Below, piece after piece: positions 35,602 through 43,102 of a stretch of DNA of 43,102 nt. The translations under genes were made by a program, and so were the position numbers. Origin of the DNA: Granulosicoccus sp. (GTDB lineage Bacteria; Pseudomonadota; Gammaproteobacteria; Granulosicoccales; Granulosicoccaceae); contig JALZVU010000066.1 in assembly GCA_023301795.1 (NCBI GenBank), forward strand, positions 1 to 43,102. Direction: 5' to 3'. Numbering within the stretch: the first letter of the stretch is position 1; each line of letters opens with the position of its first letter. The notes under the pieces are model-generated. The model was given only the letters and a program-made list of their open reading frames with translations. It did no database searches and had not been told where the DNA came from.

Positions 35602-36477
35602 TCAGAGTTTATGAAAGTGTTCTTTTAGTGCCTGGATATGCGCAGGGCCGACCTCGCAACAACCGCCAATAATCGTTGCACCATCAGCCGCCCAGCTTTT
35701 AGCGAACTGGACATAGGCATCGGGGCCCAGATCGGTGCGTTTTTCTAGTAGGTCGACAGTGGCGCCCACCTTGTTGAAGGCAGCATTTATTGAGGTGAAG
35801 CCATTGGCATAGGCGCCTGTGGCTGGCGCAAGATCTTTTATGATGGCAACGGCAACAGACACAGGCTCAGGGGCAGAGCAATTGATTAACACAGCTTCTG
35901 GTGAGTATTCTTCGATAAGTGATTGAATATCGGACAATGGCTCGCCGGAGCGAAGCTTGCTGCCATCGGTATCAAGAACAGAAAAAGCTATCCAGGCAGG
36001 TTTATCTTGCGTACTCATGGCCATAAGCGCGCCGCGCGCCTGATCGATTGATGACATTGTTTCAGCCAGAAACACATCGACATATTCTTTTTGAATGTTG
36101 CAGACCTGATGGTAGATCTCTGCGGCTTGTTCTGCGGGCGGACATTCGTCCGGCTGGTAGGAGAATCCTTGTGGGCCGAGTGAGCCTGCCACCAGTCCAC
36201 TGCCGTGAGCATCACGAGCCTTCACTGCCTGAGTACAAGCCAAGCGCTGAAGCTTGTCCATCTGGCTGAGCAGCTGATGGTATTCCAGCCTGTCGGGCAA
36301 AATGGAATATGTGTTGGTCGTGGCAATCTGGGCGCCGCTGTTAAAGTAGTCAGTGTGAATTTGCCTAACAAGATCCGGATCATCAAGTAGAGACTGCACG
36401 GACCAGAGTGATGTGGTTACACCGGAGCGTGCAATGAGCTCCTGCCCCATGCCGCCATCCAGTAAAGTGATAATCAT
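35602..36477 (-). CDS. Homocysteine S-methyltransferase-family protein
   Basis: A 291-residue (beta/alpha)8 zinc enzyme of the MmuM/BHMT/MetH-N family, which transfers a methyl group from a methyl-sulfonium or betaine donor to homocysteine. It starts I-I-T-L-L-D-G-G-M-G-Q-E-L, and T-N-T-Y follows. The three zinc cysteines are present: C200 in I-N-C-S-A-P-E and C273-C274 in I-G-G-C-C-E-V. The ATG at 36477 is preferred over the extended frame from 36501. The neighbouring BCCT carrier suggests a betaine-like donor. It lies 114 bases after the chorismate-mutase-like gene. Confidence 0.9.
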   Translation of the reverse strand: MIITLLDGGMGQELIARSGVTTSLWSVQSLLDDPDLVRQIHTDYFNSGAQIATTNTYSILPDRLEYHQLLSQMDKLQRLACTQAVKARDAHGSGLVAGSLGPQGFSYQPDECPPAEQAAEIYHQVCNIQKEYVDVFLAETMSSIDQARGALMAMSTQDKPAWIAFSVLDTDGSKLRSGEPLSDIQSLIEEYSPEAVLINCSAPEPVSVAVAIIKDLAPATGAYANGFTSINAAFNKVGATVDLLEKRTDLGPDAYVQFAKSWAADGATIIGGCCEVGPAHIQALKEHFHKL

Positions 36478-36590
36478 CGCGTTTGCTCGAACTTGCCACA
36501 CAGCAAAGCTGTGCAGAATGAATGGGTGGCTCGGAAGGCGATATGACTGTGTCCCACAGAGCGGCCCCGAGTGGCCGAATGATGCCTGTA

Positions 36591-37304
36591 TCAGCGAGCT
36601 GCGTCTATACGCATGCGCAGGTAATCAATTTCGATATCAATGGTGGTGCGAATCATGAACTCAAAGGTATCGATAGCGTGTTGGTCACCTAGCTCGTAGC
36701 GTGTCGCCAGATTGACAGCCAGCTCCATGACCTGGGCTTCGCGGTCTTTTTTGACGAGCAGGCCCAGCATGGCGTCTTTGTCCCCAGCGGTATCGATAAA
36801 TGCCTGAGGTTGTTCGAGGAACTTGGCTTCGGCTACTGATTTTCCTAGATTCACGCGCTCCATGATGGCCAGTAGCGCAACGACATCGGATGTGACCGTT
36901 TCGCCAAATGTTTCGGTGTCCTCGCCTGGTTCGCAACATCGCTGCAACAGTTGTTGGTAGAAAGCGATAATCTGATCGCCGACACCACTGTCCATAGAAT
37001 GAAGCGGGCTATAGGGCAGAGGACGATCGATGGCGGGCAGCACATCACTAACGGGGGTGAATGCTTCTTGCGCTGCAAAAGTGTAACGGCCAAGCTCAGC
37101 ATGGCAGCGTTCGATATTCCCCAGCACATGATGCAGTAGTGATACATCAGGTCTGGATTGGACCAGACCTGCTTTATACACGGCAGCGTTCAGCGGAAAG
37201 CGTGTCCGCTTTTTTAACGCAATGATTATTTCGTTTGCCAGGATATCCAGCCCCGGGCGAATTTTGCCAGCTAGATCAAGGTGTGGGTGAAGCAGGTTGG
37301 GCAT
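36591..37304 (-). CDS. Chorismate-mutase-like helical protein, unknown function
   Basis: A 237-residue soluble, mostly helical protein. Residues about 10-95 (I-R-P-G-L-D-I-L-A-N-E-I-I-I-A-L-K-K-R-T-R) resemble the first helix and following region of an AroQ-type chorismate mutase: an R-x(3)-D-x(3)-N/D-E-I pattern. The usual lysine/glutamine active-site set is not clearly complete, and the remaining 140 residues have no counterpart. It has a C-C pair near residue 124. It lies between the BCCT carrier and the methyltransferase, so a role in N-methyl-compound or carboxylate metabolism is more likely than aromatic amino acid synthesis. The gene is well supported; the fold call is weak. Confidence 0.55.
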   Translation of the reverse strand: MPNLLHPHLDLAGKIRPGLDILANEIIIALKKRTRFPLNAAVYKAGLVQSRPDVSLLHHVLGNIERCHAELGRYTFAAQEAFTPVSDVLPAIDRPLPYSPLHSMDSGVGDQIIAFYQQLLQRCCEPGEDTETFGETVTSDVVALLAIMERVNLGKSVAEAKFLEQPQAFIDTAGDKDAMLGLLVKKDREAQVMELAVNLATRYELGDQHAIDTFEFMIRTTIDIEIDYLRMRIDAAR

Positions 37305-37332
37305 GTCGGATAAGCTCTACTGAGATTCAGCA

Positions 37333-37395
37333 CTAGGCTGGATTATTCATGAAATCACCCAATCCTTTTTGCATTTCATGAATAGTCCAGTCTAG
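37333..37395. repeat. Long hairpin with 23-bp arms
   Basis: CTAGGCTGGATTATTCATGA... (37333-37355) is the inverse of 37373-37395, with 21 of 23 positions matching and a 17-base loop containing TTTTT. Each arm contains the CTGGAYTATTCATGAAAT motif. It lies upstream of the chorismate-mutase-like gene and downstream of the BCCT gene, so it might also stop BCCT transcription. Confidence 0.85.
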
Positions 37396-37423
37396 GCCGT
37401 ATAAGGCGCGAATCCAGTGATAC

Positions 37424-37454
37424 AAATACGTGGATCCCCTCCTTGGCGGGAACG
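37424..37454. repeat. Degenerate GC-hairpin intergenic repeat
   Basis: The stretch TGGATCCCCTCCTTGGCGGG followed by AACGACAA resembles the widespread proteobacterial intergenic repeat with a TGGATnCCCGCCTnnGCGGGnATGAC consensus (from memory), and it can fold into CCC/GGG. Confidence 0.5.
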
Positions 37455-37547
37455 ACAACCGATAGTGTTTTCGTTCAGAGAAGTGCCTATTGAGTTTACA
37501 GGTATTTATCGCGCTGGCTCCAGCCCGAAGACGCCTGACTGATTTTA

Positions 37548-38762
37548 TCAAGCAGATTCGATCTTGGTGAAATCCAGTGTGTTTTCTGTTGGAGAGCTTT
37601 CGATGTCCATGATCTGATGGTGTCGCGTAAACACAATGTAGGCAACGCAGCTGAGATAGATTCCGACAACGATAGCGCCGATCCACTGTATTTGCAGCCA
37701 CTGGCTTTGAAACAGAAGCGTTAAGCCAAACAGCACGGCAACGTTCCCCCCGACATAGGTAAGCTTGCCAAAACGCGCTGTGGTGATTGACAGGTTGTCC
37801 GAGTAAAGTCGTATCAGGCTGTCCAGAGAATTGACAACAAATGTGATGCCGACAATCACCATCGCTATGTTGAGAACACCTTGTGTGCTGATGTCGTTGG
37901 CATGGTAGTAGTACAGCACTGAAAACCAGATGGCCAGTGGAATGGATGGAATGATAAGCAATGCCAGTAGTAGATGCTGAGTCTTCATTCCGCCCACAAA
38001 GCGTGATGTGAACTGGCCAATCATGATGGACCAGGCAAACCACCAGAACAGATAGAACTCGTGATAAGCATTGATCGGTAATACAAACTCATGCAGGTTG
38101 GAAAAATAGCCACCAATGAGCCCCAGATTACTGGCCATCTCGCCTGGGCCAATGCCTGCATAAACCCACATGCCGACAATCAATGCCATGAAAAGACAGG
38201 TGGAACCAACGCTGAGAATTTTCACGAACCGAATATCAGTACTGGAATACGCTGCAGCGAGAATGACGCAAAACACAATGACGTAAAACGTCACTACAAC
38301 GCTTTCTCCATCACCGATCTCAGGTATATATCCTGGCAAGTAGATGAGAAACAGGCTGGCAGTGAATGCACAGGTGCCGACAATAACAATATTGTTCAGT
38401 ACTTTGACAAACGGGATCTGGAAAAACTTCACACGGGGTTCAATGACGCAGAAATAGAAGCTGGTGAGAAAATAGAAGCCCCAGATAAGAAAGCCCCAGA
38501 AGCCAAATTCAATGGCCAGTGGATTCGTAAATCCGTATTCGGGTGAGGTTGCTGTATCAGCGTAAGTAGCAAATTCGCTCAACGGAAACATGATGAGTCC
38601 TACATCAAGCCCGGAGGTAAACAATATGGCGATGAACGTGAATAGTGGAACAGGTGTGACGCCAATAACTCGCAGGTTCCACCATTTGACAACACAGAAA
38701 ACAACTAGAGCCAGGGCAAGAAGCACCCCGATTGCGATGACTATCGATAATAGTGACGCCAT
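37548..38762 (-). CDS. BCCT-family transporter, short divergent member
   Basis: A 404-residue polytopic protein with roughly 10-12 helices. The BCCT motif region is W-W-F-A-W-S-I-M-I-G-Q-F-T-S-R-F-V-G-G near residue 240, followed by a P-S-I-P-L-A-I-W-F segment, which matches the conserved W-W-x-x-W-x-x-x-x-G-x-F helix-8 motif of betaine/choline/carnitine transporters. The normal length is 480-680, so this one is short and has lost much of the N-terminal and C-terminal extensions; the conserved prolines are partly changed. It probably imports a quaternary or N-methylated amine for the enzymes encoded around it. No ribosome site is obvious. Confidence 0.72.
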   Translation of the reverse strand: MASLLSIVIAIGVLLALALVVFCVVKWWNLRVIGVTPVPLFTFIAILFTSGLDVGLIMFPLSEFATYADTATSPEYGFTNPLAIEFGFWGFLIWGFYFLTSFYFCVIEPRVKFFQIPFVKVLNNIVIVGTCAFTASLFLIYLPGYIPEIGDGESVVVTFYVIVFCVILAAAYSSTDIRFVKILSVGSTCLFMALIVGMWVYAGIGPGEMASNLGLIGGYFSNLHEFVLPINAYHEFYLFWWFAWSIMIGQFTSRFVGGMKTQHLLLALLIIPSIPLAIWFSVLYYYHANDISTQGVLNIAMVIVGITFVVNSLDSLIRLYSDNLSITTARFGKLTYVGGNVAVLFGLTLLFQSQWLQIQWIGAIVVGIYLSCVAYIVFTRHHQIMDIESSPTENTLDFTKIESA

Positions 38763-38879
38763 GAATTACCTCGTTAAGCTGTTGCTCTGAAGACGCTGAA
38801 CGCTTTCAATCTTGGCGCCAGTAAAGAATCATTCCGGACCAGTATTGCATAGGTGGGTTATTGGGGTTGTGTAGCCTGA

Positions 38880-39533
38880 TTACGTTAAGGATTGCTGAGC
38901 CAATGAATTTATCCATTTAATCGATTCCTCTGTCGTGCAAAGGTCGGCATATTTAGCGTTCATATCATAGAGATTGGCATCATGCGGCCCTTGCGCGCGA
39001 TCACCCACAGCATCACTGATTACAACGGTAATGAATCCATGCGACATGCTATCGACACAACTTGCACGGACACAGCCTGAGGTGGTCACGCCTGCCAGTA
39101 AAACGGTGTCAATTTTTAACCAGTGAAGAGTTGATGCTAAAGAGGTTCCAAAGAATGCACTGGGGTATTGTTTGGATATCAGGATGTCGTCTGCCTCCAT
39201 CCTGAGGCCATCAGCCAGACGTTGGGAGTCGCGTCCCTCTTCAAAGCAGGCCAGAGCGGCACCGGCTTTATGGAAAAATGCACCACCGTTGCCACCGCCT
39301 GGTTGATAGATAACTTCGGTAAAGATAATCGGAATCCCTGCATCGCGTGCTTTGGGCACCAGACGGATTGCATTGTCTAGTGCCGTTTGGCACCCTTCAC
39401 CGCCGTACAAAGGTTGCGTCTCATCAAAGTAGGCTTGAGCAAAATCCACCAGCAACAACGCTGGGCGTTGGCCCCAGCGTTGTGGTGCGTGGTAGCCTGC
39501 ACGGGCGTAATTACTATCCAGTGATTCGCTCAT
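38880..39533 (-). CDS. Isochorismatase-family amidase, N-carbamoylsarcosine amidohydrolase-like
   Basis: A 217-residue cysteine hydrolase. The catalytic triad is complete: D30 (L-L-L-V-D-F-A), K121 (I-S-K-Q-Y-P-S-A-F-F-G-T) and C154 (T-T-S-G-C-V-R-A-S). The K-Q-Y-x-S-A-F-F-G-T and S-G-C-V-R-A motifs are those of N-carbamoylsarcosine amidohydrolase, which yields sarcosine, ammonia and CO2. The ATG at 39533 lies 6 bases after the hyuB stop, so the two are cotranscribed. Other N-carbamoyl substrates are possible. Confidence 0.85.
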   Translation of the reverse strand: MSESLDSNYARAGYHAPQRWGQRPALLLVDFAQAYFDETQPLYGGEGCQTALDNAIRLVPKARDAGIPIIFTEVIYQPGGGNGGAFFHKAGAALACFEEGRDSQRLADGLRMEADDILISKQYPSAFFGTSLASTLHWLKIDTVLLAGVTTSGCVRASCVDSMSHGFITVVISDAVGDRAQGPHDANLYDMNAKYADLCTTEESIKWINSLAQQSLT

Positions 39534-39539
39534 GAGCGT

Positions 39540-41432
39540 TTAATGGCTGGCTTGTGTGCGAGCTGTATGTGCCGCAAAGCGTGGAGCCTTTGGTGGCTCA
39601 AACCCAGTCTCGGCAAGACATCGTGACTTCAACTCTTCAATGGAGGTGAACCCTCGATTGAACAGTTGCTTTTCAGTACCTGTCTGGGCGCTTGCCATGC
39701 TGGTGCGCAGGGCTGCAGTAGCAGCTTCATCCACTTGCTCATCAACGATGACGACGCCGTAGCGTTTTGCGCCATCAACAGAGACCAAAGCCCGATTGAC
39801 GTCAGCCATGACCAATGCTGGATCACGTGCCAGAGGATCACCCCAGCCGCCGCCGCCCCATGTATCAAAAAATAGGATGTCGCCAGGTTGCACACTAATG
39901 CGATCGCATTTGGAGGGCAAGTTTTCGACGGTGCCATCAATGCGGTTAAGTGTTTTGGAAGAACGGGTGCCAGGCTCTCCGCCGTTCACGCCCCATGGTG
40001 ATGTCAGCCAGCGATCATCATGAATGGAAATTTCTCCGGGTTCCAGCATCTCATAAGCGATGCGGATACCGTTGCCACCGCGATGCAAGCCGGCACCCCC
40101 AGAATCGATAATGGTGGAGTATTCACGTATACGCAATGGAAAGTAGGCCTCGAGAAATTCATTGGGTACGTTGGTAAAGGCAGGCCATAATGAATGGCCG
40201 TCAGGTCCGTCGCCTGCGGGGCGGCCGGGGATACCACCAAAGCCAATTTGAAATAGCTGGTACCACTCTTCATTGCTATCAAAGCCTGAGTACATGAAGT
40301 GGGGGCTGTCAGAGAAGCCTGCTGCATTCAGGGCATCAGGAGCACCTTGCCCCAACAGTCCGCCCATCAAGTCGAATATGCGTCCTAACATGTGGGTGCG
40401 ACATGACAGCGCTGCAGGTTTCTTTGGCTTGAGAATACTGCCTTCTGGAATATGGACATCCACCAGATCATAGAAGCCATCATTAAACAGAATCTGCGGA
40501 TCAAACAGGTTGATGGTAAAAGCGCCAAAGAACATTTTGAACATTTCTTCGTTCAGCAGAAAGTTTATTGATGACGAAGATTGAGGGTCAGAGCCTGTGA
40601 AGTCGAAATAGGCAACCTCTCCATCACGCCATAATGTACAGGCAATCTTGTAGGGACCGTTGCCCATTCCGTCATCATCAATCCAGTCTTCAAAGTAGGC
40701 CTTGTTCTCTGGAATAATCATCTGGATTATTGCAGCCATGGCACTCTTGTTTCTGTCCAGCATGTCTTGCATGGCTGAGATATAAGTATCTGTGCCAAAG
40801 CGTGCAATGTTCTCGCGCACGCGCCTTTCGGCAAGACGAAGGGCTGCGATGATGGCAAAGAAGTCAGATTTGTTCCATTCTGGCATGCGGCAATTGGCAA
40901 GCAGCAAATTCAAGAGTTCACTGTTGAGTTCACCACCGCGATAGATTTTACTGGGCGGGATGATGATGCCTTCCTCATAAATCATCTTGGCATCAGTAGG
41001 CAGAGAGCCAGGTACTTTTCCACCCACATCGGTCATGTGTCCAAACATGGCTGCCCAGCTGACCAGACGTCCCTCGTGGAAAATGGGCATCATCAGTAGC
41101 CAGTCGTTGAGGTGACTGACTGCGCCGTTGCAGGAGTAGGGGTCGTTGGTCAGGAAGATGTCACCTTCCTCAATAGTGCCTTCGTAGCCTTGCATGAAGC
41201 CGTACAGAAAAGAGCCGAACTGACCGACAACCATCTTGCCCTCTTCATTGGCGATCAGTGGGAAGGCGTCGTGTTGTTCGCGAATACCGGGTGACATGGC
41301 TGTTCTGAACAGCACGGCATCCATTTCATTACGGGCGTTGCGTAGCGCATTCTCGACAATGTCCAGCGTGATCGGATCTACGGGAATCCGGTTAAAAGGA
41401 GCTGGGTGTGTTTCTATGATGGTAGCGACCAT
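39540..41432 (-). CDS. Hydantoinase B / 5-oxoprolinase C-terminal subunit
   Basis: A 630-residue protein of the HyuB family, which partners HyuA in ATP-dependent ring opening of hydantoins or 5-oxoproline. D-P-I-T-L-D-I-V-E-N-A-L at the start, H-D-A-F-P, L-T-N-D-P-Y (residues 90-95) and G-G-A-G-L-H-R-G-G-N-G near 470 are typical, as is F-F-D-T-W-G-G-G-G-W-G-D-P near 540. The start is the ATG at 41432, with AGGAG about 10 bases upstream, 4 bases past the hyuA stop; a longer frame to 41477 is unlikely. Length is normal. Confidence 0.94.
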   Translation of the reverse strand: MVATIIETHPAPFNRIPVDPITLDIVENALRNARNEMDAVLFRTAMSPGIREQHDAFPLIANEEGKMVVGQFGSFLYGFMQGYEGTIEEGDIFLTNDPYSCNGAVSHLNDWLLMMPIFHEGRLVSWAAMFGHMTDVGGKVPGSLPTDAKMIYEEGIIIPPSKIYRGGELNSELLNLLLANCRMPEWNKSDFFAIIAALRLAERRVRENIARFGTDTYISAMQDMLDRNKSAMAAIIQMIIPENKAYFEDWIDDDGMGNGPYKIACTLWRDGEVAYFDFTGSDPQSSSSINFLLNEEMFKMFFGAFTINLFDPQILFNDGFYDLVDVHIPEGSILKPKKPAALSCRTHMLGRIFDLMGGLLGQGAPDALNAAGFSDSPHFMYSGFDSNEEWYQLFQIGFGGIPGRPAGDGPDGHSLWPAFTNVPNEFLEAYFPLRIREYSTIIDSGGAGLHRGGNGIRIAYEMLEPGEISIHDDRWLTSPWGVNGGEPGTRSSKTLNRIDGTVENLPSKCDRISVQPGDILFFDTWGGGGWGDPLARDPALVMADVNRALVSVDGAKRYGVVIVDEQVDEAATAALRTSMASAQTGTEKQLFNRGFTSIEELKSRCLAETGFEPPKAPRFAAHTARTQASH

Positions 41433-41436
41433 GATT

Positions 41437-43102
41437 TTAAGCTCCTGTGTTGGGGGTTGTTGTGTTGACAAAATCATCAGGCGTGATGATCAGATTGCCG
41501 GCGTCATCCACGATCGCCGTATGTGCTGGCAGGATGAGTGTTGTGCTGTCCATTTCACTGACGATGGCAGGTCCGGTAATGTTGTTCTGGGGTTTGAGTT
41601 TTGCGCGCTCATAGATGGTTGCGTCGTGCCATTCACCATCGGCATAGACTTTGGTCTGTGATAATACAGCTGCTGCATCGACGGTCGAATCGCCTTGGTT
41701 GGCCTCTGTATTCAAAAACGCTCGCTCTTGTCCCTGTACAACGGCGCGCAGTGCCACCAGTTCGTGCTCTGCATCTAGCGCGAAAGTGAACAGCTGTTCG
41801 TGTTCGGCGTCGAACCTTGTAGTGATCCCTTGAAGTCCATCACTGTTCCATTGCTCGGGTGTGGTGGCAATGGTGAGTTTCATGCCCTGACCGGCGTAGC
41901 GTATATCGACCTCAAACAGGACGTCCTGCTGATCCAGCGGTACGCCCTCAGTGCTTAACGCTTCAGCTGCCTGATCGCGTAATGATTGCAGGCGCTGCGT
42001 GATATCACTATCGGATGTGGCGCTCAAGCGTGTGACAAATGTCTGGCTGGCCTCATTGCGCAAGCGTGTTGTTACATCGCCATAAGCGCACAGCACACCG
42101 GGGCCGGGTGGCACAATCACAGGCCAGCTGTTGATTAAACGAGCGATGGCATTGGCATGCAAGGGTCCTGCACCACCAAATCCCATGAGAGCGAAATCAC
42201 GAGGATCATAACCTTGCTCCACAGAGACCAGGCGCAAGGCGCCGCACATGTTTTCGTTAACAATCTGGACAATACCTTCGGCCGCTTTTTCCAGTGATAT
42301 ACCCAGAGAGTCCGCCACGGTTTGAACCGCCTTGCTGGCCAGCTCATGACTGATCTGCATGTCGCCACCCAGACGGGCATCGGCAGGCAGGTAGCCCAGA
42401 ACCACATTGGCATCGGTTACCGTCGGCGCTTCACCACCTTTGGCATACGCTGCGGGTCCTGGTACAGCGCCTGCCGACTGTGGGCCTACTCTGAGTGCTT
42501 TGGTAAGATCGGGAACATACGCAATGGAGCCTCCACCTGCGCCCACGGTGCGCACATCAATGGACGGTGCACGAACCGTGACATCCGCCACGCGAGTTTC
42601 TCGGCGCGTGCGTGCTGTGCCGTTCTGGATGAGAGCAACGTCTGTGGATGTGCCGCCCATATCAAACGTCAGCAGGTTTTGAAAGCCAGCCTGCTTTGCT
42701 ACCCATAATGCACCACTGACCCCACCGGCAGGGCCAGACATGAGCAGATTCACAGGGATATCCATGGCTGATTGTGATGAAGACAAGCCACCATCGGAGC
42801 GTAGTATCTGCAGCATGAGGTTGTCGCCCATACGTGCTTTTAGCTCGCGTTGCAGGTTATCGATGTAGCGCGACACCACGGGGCGAACATAGGAATTAAC
42901 CACCGTGGTCTCGGTGCGCTCGTATTCATACATCTCCGGCATAATGGAGCCAGAGGTTGACACAGGAATGTCAGGTGCCATCTCGCGTGCAATATCCGCT
43001 ATGCGGTGTTCATGTGCATCGTTGACGTAAGCATTAAACAAGGCAATCGTGAGTGCTTCAATGCCGCTGTCAAGCAGTTTTTGTAGATCGCGGCGCAGTG
43101 CG
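41437..43102 (-). CDS. Hydantoinase A / 5-oxoprolinase N-terminal subunit, N-terminus cut by window edge
   Basis: The frame stays open to the right edge (555 residues seen; ...A-L-R-R-D-L-Q-K-L-L-D-S-G-I-E-A-L). HyuA is usually about 680-700 residues, so roughly 130 are outside. It is an actin/ASKHA-fold ATPase: S-G-P-A-G-G-V-S-G-A, T-F-D-M-G-G-T-S-T-D-V-A-L-I and G-G-A-G-P-L-H-A are diagnostic, as is D-A-N-V-V-L-G-Y-L. It phosphorylates the amide oxygen so that the ring can be opened by HyuB. Operon with hyuB and the amidase. Confidence 0.94.
   Translation of the reverse strand, partial: ALRRDLQKLLDSGIEALTIALFNAYVNDAHEHRIADIAREMAPDIPVSTSGSIMPEMYEYERTETTVVNSYVRPVVSRYIDNLQRELKARMGDNLMLQILRSDGGLSSSQSAMDIPVNLLMSGPAGGVSGALWVAKQAGFQNLLTFDMGGTSTDVALIQNGTARTRRETRVADVTVRAPSIDVRTVGAGGGSIAYVPDLTKALRVGPQSAGAVPGPAAYAKGGEAPTVTDANVVLGYLPADARLGGDMQISHELASKAVQTVADSLGISLEKAAEGIVQIVNENMCGALRLVSVEQGYDPRDFALMGFGGAGPLHANAIARLINSWPVIVPPGPGVLCAYGDVTTRLRNEASQTFVTRLSATSDSDITQRLQSLRDQAAEALSTEGVPLDQQDVLFEVDIRYAGQGMKLTIATTPEQWNSDGLQGITTRFDAEHEQLFTFALDAEHELVALRAVVQGQERAFLNTEANQGDSTVDAAAVLSQTKVYADGEWHDATIYERAKLKPQNNITGPAIVSEMDSTTLILPAHTAIVDDAGNLIITPDDFVNTTTPNTGA

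Noticed and set aside
37333-38043. 236-codon open frame on the minus strand overlapping the BCCT gene
   Set aside because: It is rich in Cys, His, Arg and Ser with no domain; it is the out-of-frame shadow of the BCCT gene plus the repeat region.
38091-38546. 151-codon plus-strand frame opposite the BCCT gene
   Set aside because: Polar shadow of membrane-helix codons; no independent support.

Overview
The window looks like chromosomal DNA of a metabolically versatile, probably marine or soil Gram-negative proteobacterium. The evidence is a lipid A acyltransferase, an OmpA-type envelope protein, TRAP and ABC solute transporters with periplasmic receptors, Tat secretion genes and a gammaproteobacterial-style his-tat-gpmI order. 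Base composition looks moderate and fairly even. A Granulosicoccus-like gammaproteobacterium would fit, but that is only a guess from gene content. I saw no tRNA, rRNA, CRISPR array, prophage or intact insertion sequence.

Layout. (1) 1-5.2 kb: a left-truncated M14 (AstE/aspartoacylase-like) gene, a divergent SLC13-type permease with internal RCK_C domains, a CsaA-type tRNA-binding protein, an unknown secreted protein and a zinc alcohol dehydrogenase. (2) 5.3-8.8 kb: a TRAP transporter operon (receptor, small permease, large permease) on the minus strand, with two hairpins after the receptor gene. (3) 8.9-12.1 kb: a DUF1800 lipoprotein and a Tat-exported DUF1501 protein. (4) 12.2-16.5 kb: a coiled-coil membrane protein overlapping by one base an OmpA/BON protein with a hexanucleotide-encoded Ala/Glu/Lys tract, and a divergent LprI-like plus IalB-like exported protein. 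(5) 16.5-22.3 kb: thiamine pyrophosphokinase, threonine aldolase and a VOC protein converge on a thiBPQ thiamine ABC transporter operon preceded by a clear TPP riboswitch. (6) 22.4-24.3 kb: an LpxL-type acyltransferase, a rhodanese and a 383-base hairpin-rich non-coding stretch. (7) 24.3-32.2 kb: a long plus-strand run, dtd-hisB-hisH-hisA-hisF-hisI-hisE-tatA-tatB-tatC-gpmI, closed by a 14-bp-stem terminator. (8) 32.2-43.1 kb: an all-minus catabolic and transport region. It holds hydantoinase A and B genes, an N-carbamoylsarcosine amidase-like hydrolase, a short divergent BCCT carrier, a chorismate-mutase-like helical protein, a homocysteine S-methyltransferase, and a ribose-type ABC transporter whose receptor resembles the autoinducer-2 receptor LuxP.

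How the parts work together. The hyuA-hyuB-amidase trio matches the ATP-dependent branch of creatinine breakdown (N-methylhydantoin to N-carbamoylsarcosine to sarcosine). With the BCCT carrier and the methyltransferase it suggests an N-methyl-compound utilisation region. The ABC transporter next to it has a perfect 18-bp LacI-type operator upstream, but no regulator in the window. A distinctive inverted-repeat motif (core CTGGAYTATTCATGAA) occurs in two intergenic gaps of this same region, once as a 30-bp near-palindrome and once as a 23-bp-arm hairpin. Thiamine salvage (thiBPQ) and thiamine activation (TPK) lie within 6 kb of each other.
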